Shown: in pieces, positions 44,959-54,420 of the stretch
How positions within the stretch are numbered: the first letter of the stretch is position 1
Layout of the letters: each line of letters begins with the position of its first letter
From: Lachnoclostridium sp.
Lineage (GTDB): Bacteria; Bacillota; Clostridia; Lachnospirales; Lachnospiraceae
Length of the DNA: 64,000 bases
Direction: 5' to 3'
Assembly: GCA_023664665.1 (NCBI GenBank)
Contig: JAMPEY010000010.1
Coordinates: forward strand, 37,498 to 101,497
Position numbers and translations under genes: made by a program
Notes under the pieces: generated by a model
What the model saw: the letters and a program-made list of their open reading frames with translations, nothing else
What the model was told of the DNA's origin: nothing
Database searches by the model: none

Positions 44959-45417
44959 ATGCTGGGCAAAAAGGATGCAGAAATCAAAATTACAACATTG
45001 GTAGGAAGCGACGCACAATTAAACGGCGACTTTGCGTCCGGAGGTTCCGTCAGGGTGGACGGTAAGATTACCGGAAATGTGACGGTGGCGAAAACTTTGA
45101 TTTTGGGAGTGACGGGTTCCATCACCGGTGATGTGAAAGCGGAGAATGTTATGATTGGCGGTGAAATTCTGGGTGATATTACCATTACCAACAAAACGGA
45201 ACTTTTAGAGACCGCTAAAGTGGTGGGTGATATTTCCACCAACCTGATTGTGATTGATGAAAAGGCAATCTTCCAGGGCGGCTGCAATATGAACCGTGAC
45301 ATTCCGGAGAAGAGAAAAGAGGATGCCAAGACGCTGCGGGAGAACAGGAAATCTGCGGATGCGGCCATGGAGGAGGCTTTAAACGGAAATCAGGGGCAGG
45401 CTGTTTCCGGAACCTGA
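44959..45417 (+). CDS. Bactofilin
   Basis: 152 residues. The core is a right-handed beta-helix with short repeats (GSVRVDGKITGNVTVAKT, GSITGDVKAENVMIGG, GDITITNKTELLETAKVVGDI) flanked by unstructured ends. Bactofilins form cytoskeletal filaments under the membrane and are often coupled to LytM proteins to set local wall growth and cell shape. AAGAGAGG precedes the start. Confidence 0.93.
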   Translation: MLGKKDAEIKITTLVGSDAQLNGDFASGGSVRVDGKITGNVTVAKTLILGVTGSITGDVKAENVMIGGEILGDITITNKTELLETAKVVGDISTNLIVIDEKAIFQGGCNMNRDIPEKRKEDAKTLRENRKSADAAMEEALNGNQGQAVSGT

Positions 45418-45434
45418 GTTTTTTCAATAAAGTG

Positions 45435-45463
45435 TTGTCATGTGGTTTCAAATACTATATAAT
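45435..45463 (+). promoter_or_regulatory. Promoter of the DUF1836 gene
   Basis: TTGTCA at 45435-45440, a 17-base spacer, TATAAT at 45458-45463, 31 bases before the start codon. Confidence 0.65.
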
Positions 45464-45493
45464 AGAAGATAACAGCGGAGGTATGAAGAAACT

Positions 45494-46132
45494 ATGACAA
45501 TTGATGCAAAAGATTTATTGAACAGTATTCTGGAAAGCCTTGACAGGATCGATTATATCAAGCCGGAGGATATTCCTAATATTGATTTATATATGGATCA
45601 GGTCACGACCTTCATGGACGGCAGACTGCGTGCAACGGCGCGCTGTCCGGGGGACGATAAAATATTGACGAAGACGATGATCAATAATTATGCCAAAAAT
45701 GACCTGCTCCCGCCCCCCATCAAGAAAAAGTATTCCAGAGAGCATGTTCTGGTGCTGATTTTTATTTATTATTTTAAAAGTTTTCTGTCCATTAATGATA
45801 TCCAGAACCTTCTGCATCCCATAACGGAGCAATTTTTCAAAAACAATGAGGATTTTAATCTGGAAGATGTTTACAGGGAAGTATTTTCTCTGGAGCCGGA
45901 GACTCTGGAGGATATGAAGGCGGATATCGGGCGGAAGTTTGAACGGGCGGAAGGTACTTTTGCGGACGCGCCGGAGGATGACAGGGAGACTTTGAAGAAA
46001 TTTGCCTTTATCTGTGAACTTAGCGTGGATGTATATGTTAAGAAGCTGATTATCGAGAAAATGCTGGATGAGTGTTACGGCGGGCAAAAGGCGGCGGACA
46101 AAAACGCCGAAAAGCCGAAGAATGCAAAATAA
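45494..46132 (+). CDS. DUF1836 family protein
   Basis: 212 residues, helical, no membrane segment. The central part with KYSREHVLVLIFIYYFKSFLS and INDIQNLLHPI matches DUF1836, which recalls a MerR-like helix-turn-helix and is common in Firmicutes. A DNA-binding role is plausible. The 3' end is charged. It is followed after 29 bases by the HIT gene. Confidence 0.78.
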   Translation: MTIDAKDLLNSILESLDRIDYIKPEDIPNIDLYMDQVTTFMDGRLRATARCPGDDKILTKTMINNYAKNDLLPPPIKKKYSREHVLVLIFIYYFKSFLSINDIQNLLHPITEQFFKNNEDFNLEDVYREVFSLEPETLEDMKADIGRKFERAEGTFADAPEDDRETLKKFAFICELSVDVYVKKLIIEKMLDECYGGQKAADKNAEKPKNAK

Positions 46133-46161
46133 AAGAGGGAAGAATAAAAGGAGGCATTAAG

Positions 46162-46593
46162 ATGGGTTCTGTGGAAAAGGATTCCGGCTGCGGATATTGC
46201 ATGAGAGGAGAGCTGCTGGAAAAGTTTGGCATTTTTATCTGTGAGTTGAAGGTCAGCAGTCTGATATTATTTAAGGAGCAGAGCAAGCCCGGAAGGTGCA
46301 TAGTGGCTTATAAGGATCATGTGAGCGAGATTGTGGATATCACCGATGAGGAGAGAAATGCTTTCATGGCGGATGTGGCGCAGGCTGCAAAAGCGATTCA
46401 CGGGGCATTTCATCCGGACAAGTTAAATTATGGCGCATACGGTGACACAGGCTGCCACCTTCACATGCATCTGGTGCCGAAATATGAAGGCGGAGACGAA
46501 TGGGGCGGTACTTTCCAGATGAATCCGGGAAAGACCTTTCTCACCGATGCCGAGTATCGGGAGATGATTGAAAAAATCAAGGCAAACTTATAA
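46162..46593 (+). CDS. HIT family nucleotide hydrolase/transferase
   Basis: 143 residues. The histidine triad is seen as HLHMHLVPK, with LNYGAYGDTG before it. An N-terminal CGYC pair may bind zinc. ATG 46162 has AAGGAGG seven bases upstream; the frame extends further upstream but without a ribosome site. Likely hydrolyses a nucleoside phosphoramidate or dinucleotide in the cytosol. Confidence 0.9.
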   Translation: MGSVEKDSGCGYCMRGELLEKFGIFICELKVSSLILFKEQSKPGRCIVAYKDHVSEIVDITDEERNAFMADVAQAAKAIHGAFHPDKLNYGAYGDTGCHLHMHLVPKYEGGDEWGGTFQMNPGKTFLTDAEYREMIEKIKANL

Positions 46594-46666
46594 ATCGGAC
46601 AGGCACGAATCCCTTTTTGTCGAATAGGATAAAGCATCAAAATATTGATGAAAAGGGAAGGATTTT

Positions 46667-47698
46667 ATGAAAAAGAAAGCTTTAAGAAGCGGGGCAAAGC
46701 GGATAGGGGCATTGGCGCTTTCAGTGCTTATCGCCGCTTTATCCCTGACCGGATGCGGCAGTACAAAGAAGGAGAGCGCGGAGGGGAAAACCAAGGTGAT
46801 TTTAAACGAGGTGGCCCACTCTATTTTTTATGCACCCATGTACGTGGCAATCGAGGAAGGATACTTTGCGGAGGAAGGCATTGACCTTGAATTGGTGACA
46901 GGATTCGGCGCCGACAAGACCATGACCGCAGTGCTTACGGGAGAGGCGGATATCGGCTTTATGGGATGTGAGAGCACTGTGTACACCTATGCGGGCGGCA
47001 CGGAGGACTATGTGGTGAACTTTGCGCAGTTGACCCAGCGGGCAGGAAATTTTCTGGTATCCAGAGAACCGATAGATGATTTTTCGTGGGATATGTTAAA
47101 GGAAAAGAATGTGCTGGGCGGCAGAGCCGGCGGTATGCCTGAGATGGTTTTTGAGTATATTCTGGAAAAAAATAATATAGATGCCAAGACGGATTTAAAT
47201 ATCGACCAGAGCATTGATTTCGGCTCTACGGCTGCGGCTTTTTCCGGCGGGCAGGGAGATTTTACGGTAGAGTTTGAACCCCATGCGACTTCCCTTGAAA
47301 TGAAGGGAGACGGTTATGTGGTAGCTTCTTTGGGAGAAGAATCCGGCTATGTGCCCTACACCTCTTTTTCCGCGAAAAAGAGCTATATCACCAAGAACGG
47401 GGATACGGTACAGTCCTTTACCAACGCCCTGAAAAAGGGAATGGATTATGTGCAGAACCACACGCCGGAGGAGATTGCAAAGGTGATTGCGCCCCAGTTT
47501 GCCGAGACGGATATGGAAACGCTGACCACTATTGTGACGAGATATTATAAGCAGGACACCTGGAAAACGGATTTGGTTTTTGAGGAGGAGTCCTTCGACC
47601 TCTTACAGAATATTCTGGAGGGAGCGAAGGTATTGGAAAAGAGAGTTCCCTATGAGGACCTTGTAACTACGGATTTTGCAAAGAAAGCATTGAATTGA
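46667..47698 (+). CDS. NMT1/THI5-type substrate-binding lipoprotein
   Basis: 343 residues. A signal peptide ends in the lipobox LTGC. The mature part starts VILNEVAHSIFYAPMYVAIEEGYFAEEGIDLELV, the pattern of SsuA/THI5-like binding proteins for thiamine precursors, sulfonates or nitrate-like ligands. GGAAGG precedes the start. No permease or ATPase gene is next to it, so it is an orphan that must borrow a transporter. Confidence 0.85.
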   Translation: MKKKALRSGAKRIGALALSVLIAALSLTGCGSTKKESAEGKTKVILNEVAHSIFYAPMYVAIEEGYFAEEGIDLELVTGFGADKTMTAVLTGEADIGFMGCESTVYTYAGGTEDYVVNFAQLTQRAGNFLVSREPIDDFSWDMLKEKNVLGGRAGGMPEMVFEYILEKNNIDAKTDLNIDQSIDFGSTAAAFSGGQGDFTVEFEPHATSLEMKGDGYVVASLGEESGYVPYTSFSAKKSYITKNGDTVQSFTNALKKGMDYVQNHTPEEIAKVIAPQFAETDMETLTTIVTRYYKQDTWKTDLVFEEESFDLLQNILEGAKVLEKRVPYEDLVTTDFAKKALN

Positions 47699-47733
47699 AA
47701 ATTTTCAAAATTTTATAAATTTCCCAAAAGCAG

Positions 47734-47762
47734 TTGAGGGAATGCATAAAATTTGATAAAAT
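47734..47762 (+). promoter_or_regulatory. Promoter of the SPFH gene
   Basis: TTGAGG at 47734-47739, a 17-base spacer, TAAAAT at 47757-47762. Confidence 0.5.
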
Positions 47763-47809
47763 AAAAGAGATATGGATAAGTTCTTATCAAAATAATTGGA
47801 GGATAAAAA

Positions 47810-49240
47810 ATGGGATTAATTAAAGCGGCAAAAGATGCCATCTCAACGATGCTGGCGGACCAATGGAGAGAGTATTTCTATTGTGATTCTCTTTCGGATG
47901 ACATATTGGTGGTAAAGGGCCAGAAAAAGGTGATTGAGGGGCGCAACAGCAATACCAAGGGAATGGATAATATCATTTCCAACGGTTCCATTATTGCAGT
48001 GAATGAAGGCCAGTGTATGATTATCGTGGATCAGGGCGGCGTAGTGGAACTGTGTGCGGACGCGGGCGAGTTTATATTTGACGGTTCCACGGAGCCCAGT
48101 CTTTTCTATGGCGACTTGGGGGAGAGCGTAAAGCAGACCTTTTCCGTGATAGGCAGGCGTTTTGTCTTTGGAGGCAACACTGCAAAGGATCAGAGGATTT
48201 ATTTCTTTAACACCAAGGAAATTATGGATAACAAATTCGGTACGGCGAACCCGGTGCCTTTCAGGGTGGTAGACCGCAATATCGGTTTGGATGTGGATAT
48301 TGCGCTTCGCTGCAACGGTTCTTATTCCTTTAAACTTGTGGATCCTCTGTTATTTTACAAGAATGTATGCGGTAATGTGACGGAAAATTATACCCGTGAT
48401 AAGGTTCTGATGCAGATGAAGTCGGAACTTTTGACGGCCATGCAGCCTGCTCTTGCCAAGATTTCCGCTATGGGCGTGCGTTACAGCGAAGTGCCGGCTC
48501 ACAGCATGGAATTGGCGGACGCGTTAAATGAGATTTTGAGCGACAAGTGGAGCGAGCTGCGGGGCATCGAGATTGTCAGCCTGAATCTGAATTCCGTAAA
48601 GGCTTCGGAAGAAGACGAGAAGATGATCAAGGAGCTGCAGAGAACGGCAGTATTCCAGAGCACCGGTATGGCTGCGGCCAATATGAATGTAGCGCAGGCA
48701 GAAGCTTTCCGCAATCTCGGCAAACAGCAGGGCGGCGTCGGCGGCGGTGACATGATGGGCATGGCAATGGGCGCTATGGCTATGAATATGATGGGCGGCG
48801 CTATGAACGGCGGTCAGGGCATGAACCCGATGGGGAACAATGCCATGGGAAACAACGGATCCGGGGCAGCAGGCGCAATGGGCGCTATGGCGGGCAGTCA
48901 GATGAACGCTCAGCAGGCAGAACAGATGAATGTGCAGCCAAACAGTCAGCAAGGTGCGCAGGCGCCTGTATTGGGCTGGACCTGTAGCTGCGGGCAGGCA
49001 GACAATAAAGGCAAGTTCTGTTCCAACTGCGGAGCGCCCAAACCCGCCGATGCAGGCTGGACCTGTAGCTGCGGCGCGGTGAATCAGGGCAAATTCTGCG
49101 TGGAATGCGGCGCAAAGAAGCCGGAGGGAGCGCCTTTGTATAAATGCGACAAGTGCGGATGGGAGCCGGAAGACCCTGCGCATCCTCCTAAGTTCTGTCC
49201 CGAGTGCGGAGATATCTTTGACGACAATGACAGAATTTAA
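47810..49240 (+). CDS. SPFH-domain protein with three C-terminal zinc ribbons
   Basis: 476 residues, no membrane helix. Residues ~1-290 form a virion-core/YdjI-type SPFH domain. A Gly/Met/Asn/Gln-rich linker (about residues 300-380) follows, and then three zinc ribbons: CSCG...CSNCG, CSCG...CVECG and CDKCG...CPECG. TTGGAGG lies upstream. Relatives are associated with membrane stress or phage-shock-type functions. The next gene also ends in a zinc ribbon. Confidence 0.82.
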   Translation: MGLIKAAKDAISTMLADQWREYFYCDSLSDDILVVKGQKKVIEGRNSNTKGMDNIISNGSIIAVNEGQCMIIVDQGGVVELCADAGEFIFDGSTEPSLFYGDLGESVKQTFSVIGRRFVFGGNTAKDQRIYFFNTKEIMDNKFGTANPVPFRVVDRNIGLDVDIALRCNGSYSFKLVDPLLFYKNVCGNVTENYTRDKVLMQMKSELLTAMQPALAKISAMGVRYSEVPAHSMELADALNEILSDKWSELRGIEIVSLNLNSVKASEEDEKMIKELQRTAVFQSTGMAAANMNVAQAEAFRNLGKQQGGVGGGDMMGMAMGAMAMNMMGGAMNGGQGMNPMGNNAMGNNGSGAAGAMGAMAGSQMNAQQAEQMNVQPNSQQGAQAPVLGWTCSCGQADNKGKFCSNCGAPKPADAGWTCSCGAVNQGKFCVECGAKKPEGAPLYKCDKCGWEPEDPAHPPKFCPECGDIFDDNDRI

Positions 49241-49306
49241 AAACTGTGTGATGAATGCCGTTTTGCCTTTGGGAAAGCATGAGGGAAAGGGATAGGGACG
49301 AAAGAC

Positions 49307-50071
49307 ATGAAGTGGTTTGTGATTGGCATCATCGTCATATTGGTTCTGCTGCTTATTCTGGCAGGCATTATTTATGGCGCTTTTGTCTATATCCGTGACA
49401 GAGTGAGAACTTATTCCAAGTTAATATTAGGCAGCCCTTCCGTTAGCGAAGGTATTAAAAACCGGCAACGGGAGGTGGCTGCCACCCCCAAATCGGTAGC
49501 TTCCGCCACAAGGCTTTATCTGCCTTCCATTCTGAAGGATTTTCCTGAATTTCACTATGATGAAATGAAGGGCAGGGCGGAAAATGTGCTGCTCTCCTTT
49601 TTAAGGAGCGTGGATGCGCAGGATAATGCTCTTTTAACGGAAGGAACCAATGAGTTAAAGGATAAGCTTCTGATGCGGATAGAGGCGCTCAGACGGGAAG
49701 ATAAAAAGGAGCATTTTGAAAATATCCGGATACATAGAACGGAGATACAGCAATACCGCAAGATAAAGGGCAGATGTAGCGTTGTGTTTCAGTCTGCCGT
49801 GGAATGCAAACATTATCTGGAGAAGGACGGAAAGGTCATAAAGGGAAGCAATCAGTTGTCGGAACAGTCCAAATATAATGTGGAATTGATTTATATTCAG
49901 GACAGGGAGCAGATAGAAGACATCGGAGACGCGGGACTTGCTTTAAACTGCCCTAATTGTGGGGCGCCGCTTTCTTCATTGGGGGCCAAGACTTGTGAAT
50001 ATTGCGGGACTCCCATAATTGAATTTAACATCAAGACTTGGAATTTTAGTGATGTGAAGGAGACCAGATAA
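49307..50071 (+). CDS. Membrane-anchored Tim44-like protein with zinc ribbon
   Basis: 254 residues. One N-terminal helix (VIGIIVILVLLLILAGIIYGA), a central domain that recalls the Tim44/MRPL45 fold, and a final zinc ribbon CPNCGAPL...CEYCG. Function unknown. Probably works with the SPFH protein upstream. The pcrA start codon follows four bases after the stop. Confidence 0.6.
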   Translation: MKWFVIGIIVILVLLLILAGIIYGAFVYIRDRVRTYSKLILGSPSVSEGIKNRQREVAATPKSVASATRLYLPSILKDFPEFHYDEMKGRAENVLLSFLRSVDAQDNALLTEGTNELKDKLLMRIEALRREDKKEHFENIRIHRTEIQQYRKIKGRCSVVFQSAVECKHYLEKDGKVIKGSNQLSEQSKYNVELIYIQDREQIEDIGDAGLALNCPNCGAPLSSLGAKTCEYCGTPIIEFNIKTWNFSDVKETR

Positions 50072-50075
50072 CGGA

Positions 50076-52397
50076 ATGAGTGTTTATGATACCTTAAACA
50101 GGGAACAAAAAGAGGCCGTACTCCAAACGGAGGGGCCTCTGCTTGTTCTTGCGGGAGCCGGAAGTGGCAAAACAAGGGCGTTAACCCATAGAATCGCCTA
50201 TCTGATCGATCAGGCGGGGGTCAGTCCGTGGAATATTCTGGCGCTTACCTTTACCAATAAAGCCGCGGAAGAAATGCGGGAAAGAGTGGACAAGCTGGTG
50301 GGTTTCGGAGCGGATCAGATTTGGGTGACCACCTTCCACTCCACATGCATGAGGATTCTGCGCAGACATATTGACAGATTGGGTTATGCCAATAATTTCA
50401 CGATTTATGATACGGATGACCAGAAAACCTTGATAAAGGGCGTCTGCAAGCGATTGAACCTTGACCCCAAGATTTATAAGGAAAGATCCCTTTTAAATGC
50501 CATTTCCGCCGCCAAGGACGAATTGGTCGGAGTAAAGGAATTTACGCTGAATGCCATGGGAGATTTTAACAAACAAACCGTGGCGAAGGTTTATGCGGAA
50601 TATCAGGATTCCCTAAAAAAGAGTAATGCCCTTGACTTTGACGATATTATTGTGCTGACGGTGGAGCTGTTCAAGAGCTGTCCGGAGGTGCTTGACTATT
50701 ATCAGGAGCGTTTCCGCTATATTATGGTGGATGAATATCAGGACACCAACACGGCGCAGTTTGAACTGATCAGGCTGCTTGCGGATAAATACCGCAACCT
50801 CTGTGTGGTGGGGGATGACGACCAGTCCATTTATAAGTTCAGAGGGGCAAACATCCATAATATTCTGGACTTTGAAAAAGTATATCCGGAAGCTTCCGTC
50901 ATCAAATTGGAACAAAATTACCGCTCCACCCAGAACATTTTGGATGCTGCCAATGCGGTGATTCAAAATAATATCGGGCGTAAGGATAAGTCTCTTTGGA
51001 CCGACAAGGGAGAAGGAGACAGGATTCATTTCAGGCAGTTTGACAATGCCTATGAGGAAGCGGAATACATTGCGGAAGACATTGCCCGGACGGTCAAAAA
51101 GGGCAGGGCGGAGTACGGCGGATGTGCAGTGCTTTACCGTACCAATGCCCAGGCGAGGCTTCTGGAGGAACGCATGGTGATGGAGGGGATACCGTATACT
51201 GTGATAGGAGGCACTAACTTCTATGCCAGACAGGAAATCAAGGATGTTATCGCTTATCTGAAGACCATTGACAACGGCAGGGATGAAGTAGCCCTAAGGC
51301 GTATCATCAATGTGCCCAAGAGGAGCATCGGCAATGTCAGTGTGGAGAAAATAGCGGATTATGCCCGGATGAAAAATATCAGCCTCTACGACGCCATGTG
51401 TGAGGCGGAGCAGATTATGGGGCTGGGTAAAGCCGCCGCCAAGGTGAAAGAATTTGTAAAACTGATACAGGTGTGGCGAAGCTCACTGCCTTCTTATGGC
51501 ATTGCGGGTCTGATAAGGGTGATTCTGGAGCAGACGGGATATGAAGAATATCTGAGAAATCAGGACGAAGAAAGCGCAGAAGACAGAATGTCCAATGTGG
51601 ACGAACTGCTTACCAAGGCAGTGGGTTACGAGGAAACCCATGATGAACCGAGCCTCTCGGAATTTTTGGCGGAAATTGCGCTGGTGTCGGAGATTGACAA
51701 TGTGGAAGATAAGGCTGACAGGGCGCTGCTTATGACGCTCCACAGCGCAAAGGGGCTGGAATTTTCTGCGGTGTATCTTGCCGGCATGGAAGACGGGCTT
51801 TTCCCAAGCTATATGACCATCGTGTCCGACGACCCCAAAGACATGGAGGAAGAGAGAAGACTTGCCTATGTGGGGATTACAAGGGCAAAGGACAGTCTGA
51901 CCCTGACTTGTGCGAAAACCCGTATGCTTCACGGTGAGACACAGTATAATGCCGTGAGCCGTTTTGTGAGGGAAATTCCCCGGGAGCTGCTGGATAACAC
52001 TACGCCGCAATTGCGTAAGATCATGAATAGCAGAGACGAGGGAGAATTTTTCTTGGGAGAAGAGGCCTATGATGCTGCACAGCAAACAGTTCATAAAAGA
52101 GAGATAAAACACCGTGCAGTTGTCCACCCGTCAGGGACGCCTAAAGCGGACAAACCTTTTATTTCAAAAGATATTGCGAATTTGAACCAATTAGCAGGCA
52201 TTCAAAAAGGCATGGCGCCGTTACGCTTAGAGGAATTGGACTATGGCGTGAATGACAGGGTAAAGCATATCAAATATGGCGAAGGCACGGTGATTGCCGT
52301 GTCCAAAGAACCCCGGGACTATAAAGTTACGGTAGAATTTGACCGGTTTGGTCAAAAAAATATGTATGCTTCTTTTGCAAAATTGAAAAGAGTATAG
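50076..52397 (+). CDS. pcrA: UvrD/PcrA-type 3'-5' DNA helicase
   Basis: 773 residues. Walker A GAGSGKTRALTHRIA, Walker B VDEYQDTN, motif III DDDQSIYKFRGA and motif VI AYVGITRAKDSL are present, as well as the C-terminal Tudor-like domain (VNDRVKHIKYGEGTVIAV) that binds RNA polymerase in PcrA. It unwinds DNA in repair and clears replication conflicts. The start lies four bases after the zinc-ribbon gene. Confidence 0.95.
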   Translation: MSVYDTLNREQKEAVLQTEGPLLVLAGAGSGKTRALTHRIAYLIDQAGVSPWNILALTFTNKAAEEMRERVDKLVGFGADQIWVTTFHSTCMRILRRHIDRLGYANNFTIYDTDDQKTLIKGVCKRLNLDPKIYKERSLLNAISAAKDELVGVKEFTLNAMGDFNKQTVAKVYAEYQDSLKKSNALDFDDIIVLTVELFKSCPEVLDYYQERFRYIMVDEYQDTNTAQFELIRLLADKYRNLCVVGDDDQSIYKFRGANIHNILDFEKVYPEASVIKLEQNYRSTQNILDAANAVIQNNIGRKDKSLWTDKGEGDRIHFRQFDNAYEEAEYIAEDIARTVKKGRAEYGGCAVLYRTNAQARLLEERMVMEGIPYTVIGGTNFYARQEIKDVIAYLKTIDNGRDEVALRRIINVPKRSIGNVSVEKIADYARMKNISLYDAMCEAEQIMGLGKAAAKVKEFVKLIQVWRSSLPSYGIAGLIRVILEQTGYEEYLRNQDEESAEDRMSNVDELLTKAVGYEETHDEPSLSEFLAEIALVSEIDNVEDKADRALLMTLHSAKGLEFSAVYLAGMEDGLFPSYMTIVSDDPKDMEEERRLAYVGITRAKDSLTLTCAKTRMLHGETQYNAVSRFVREIPRELLDNTTPQLRKIMNSRDEGEFFLGEEAYDAAQQTVHKREIKHRAVVHPSGTPKADKPFISKDIANLNQLAGIQKGMAPLRLEELDYGVNDRVKHIKYGEGTVIAVSKEPRDYKVTVEFDRFGQKNMYASFAKLKRV

Positions 52398-52559
52398 TAT
52401 TTTTCCAAAAAATGTGATATTCTATTATTAGTGTAGTATAATAAATACGGAAAACTTGAAAACTTGGATAAAGTACATCCAACAGGATGATAGGCATTCA
52501 TTGTATACAAAGTATCCAAATGTATGACAACTATCCAATTAAGAAAGGCAGGTAGAGTT

Positions 52560-52847
52560 ATGAGCAAGCTTGAGAATTTGAAGTTAGAAGATTTGGTTGA
52601 GGCAACAAAACTGAACAGACTGATTAATGACAAGGTCTGCAAAAAGGAAGAGCCTAAGGAAAAGAGCAATGTTTTGCTGTGGGTTCTTGCCGTTATCGGC
52701 GCTGTCGCAGCCATCGCAGCGATTGCTTACGCCGTATACCGCTACCTTACACCGGATTATCTCGATGTTTTCGAGGATGAGTTCGAGGACGACTTTGACG
52801 ACATAGAGGATGATGAAGACATCTTCGAGGATGAAGCCGAGAAATAA
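52560..52847 (+). CDS. Small single-pass membrane protein with acidic tail (DUF4366-like)
   Basis: 95 residues. ATG 52560 is preferred; an upstream in-frame start at 52524 has no ribosome site. A charged cytoplasmic segment (EDLVEATKLNRLINDKV) is followed by one membrane helix (WVLAVIGAVAAIAAIAYAVY) and a tail almost wholly of Asp/Glu/Phe. Function unknown. The stop codon overlaps the upstream region of the rlmD gene. Confidence 0.7.
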   Translation: MSKLENLKLEDLVEATKLNRLINDKVCKKEEPKEKSNVLLWVLAVIGAVAAIAAIAYAVYRYLTPDYLDVFEDEFEDDFDDIEDDEDIFEDEAEK

Positions 52848-52909
52848 TGTGGGACGCTGCCACAGGCAAGTTCGGCTTGTGGGCGTTTTGCAGTGTGCGG
52901 GGTATGCGG

Positions 52910-54346
52910 ATGAAAAAGGGACAGGTACTTGAAGGGGTTGTGGAACGGGTGGACTTTCCCAACAAAGGCATTGTGAGGATGGGGGAGGAAACCGTTGTTG
53001 TAAAGAATTGCCTGCCCGGACAGAAAATAAAGTTTGCTATCAATAAAGTACGCAAAGGGAAGGCGGAAGGCCGGCTCTTGGAGGTATTGGAAAAATCACC
53101 TCAGGAAACCGGAAGACCGTGTTCCCTATTTGGCGTATGCGGAGGATGTACTTATCTTTCTCTGCCCTATGAAGAACAGTTATGCATCAAGGAGGCGCAG
53201 GTAAAGCGCCTTTTAGACAGCGTGCTGGACAGGCAGCAGGAAAACTGGCAGTGGGAGGGCATCAAAGGAAGCCCTAAGGCATATGAGTACCGAAATAAGA
53301 TGGAATTTACTTTTGGCGATGCCCAAAAAGGCGGTCCCCTTAGTCTGGGAATGCATAAAAGGGGCAGTTTTTATGATGTGGTTACCGTGGAAGACTGTAA
53401 AATCGTGGATGAGGATTACCGGATTATTTTGAAAACGGCGAGGGATTATTTTGCGGAGAAGAAAGTAAGTTTTTTTCATAGATTAAGCCACAAAGGATAT
53501 CTGCGCCACCTGTTGCTGCGTAAAGCTTCCGGGACGGGGGAGATTTTGGCGGCATTGGTGACCACCTCACAGTCGCCGTGGGAGAGCGGTGAGGAGCAGA
53601 CACAGCGCATTGCTGCGGAAGAACTGCAAGAGCTGACAGACGGTTTTATGAATGCCCTTCTGGCTTTGGAGAAGGAAGGCAAACTTTTGGGAAAGTTTGC
53701 CGGTATCCTGCATATTATCAATGACTCCATGGCGGATACGGTGCAGAGTGACAGGACGGATATTCTTTATGGGCAGGATTATTTTTATGAGGAGCTTTTG
53801 GGACTGAAATTCAAAATATCGCTGTTTTCTTTCTTCCAGACCAATTCCTACGGCGCAGAGGTGCTGTACCGCACCGTCAGGGATTATGTGGGAGATTTGG
53901 GAGAAGGGGACAAGACTATATTTGACTTATACAGCGGCACGGGCACCATTGCCCAGCTGATGGCGCCGGTGGCGGCACAGGTGATTGGCGTGGAAATCGT
54001 GGAGGAGGCAGTGGAGGCCGCAAGGCAGAACGCCAAAGACAACGGGCTTTCTAACTGTAGTTTTTTGGCGGGGGATGTGCTCAAAGTATTGGCGGAGCTT
54101 ACGGCAAAACCGGATATGATTATTCTGGACCCGCCCCGCGACGGCATCCACCCCAAGGCTCTGCCCCGCATTATTGACTATGGCGTCGAGCGGATTGTTT
54201 ATATTTCCTGCAAAGCTACCAGTCTGGCGAGGGATTTGGAAGTCTTTCTGGAGCGTGGGTATGTGGTGGAAAAGGCTGTGGCGGTGGATCAGTTTCCTTG
54301 GACGGCGAATGTGGAGACGGTGGTGCAGTTGAGCCAACAAAGATAG
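52910..54346 (+). CDS. rlmD: 23S rRNA (uracil-C5)-methyltransferase RlmD/TrmA family
   Basis: 478 residues; ATG 52910 is the likeliest start, although the ribosome site is weak. An N-terminal TRAM domain, 4Fe-4S cysteines (CSLFGVCGGC and a later Cys), the SAM motif FDLYSGTGTIAQLM, ILDPPRDGIHP and the catalytic Cys in VYISCKATSLARDLE are visible. It transfers methyl to C5 of a uridine in rRNA (tRNA not excluded). Last gene before the AT-rich island. Confidence 0.92.
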   Translation: MKKGQVLEGVVERVDFPNKGIVRMGEETVVVKNCLPGQKIKFAINKVRKGKAEGRLLEVLEKSPQETGRPCSLFGVCGGCTYLSLPYEEQLCIKEAQVKRLLDSVLDRQQENWQWEGIKGSPKAYEYRNKMEFTFGDAQKGGPLSLGMHKRGSFYDVVTVEDCKIVDEDYRIILKTARDYFAEKKVSFFHRLSHKGYLRHLLLRKASGTGEILAALVTTSQSPWESGEEQTQRIAAEELQELTDGFMNALLALEKEGKLLGKFAGILHIINDSMADTVQSDRTDILYGQDYFYEELLGLKFKISLFSFFQTNSYGAEVLYRTVRDYVGDLGEGDKTIFDLYSGTGTIAQLMAPVAAQVIGVEIVEEAVEAARQNAKDNGLSNCSFLAGDVLKVLAELTAKPDMIILDPPRDGIHPKALPRIIDYGVERIVYISCKATSLARDLEVFLERGYVVEKAVAVDQFPWTANVETVVQLSQQR

Positions 54347-54420
54347 GGGGATTTGATTTTAAAATTACTATTTGACATTAAAAATCATGTAATTAGAGCA
54401 TAAAATAATGGAGGACATTA

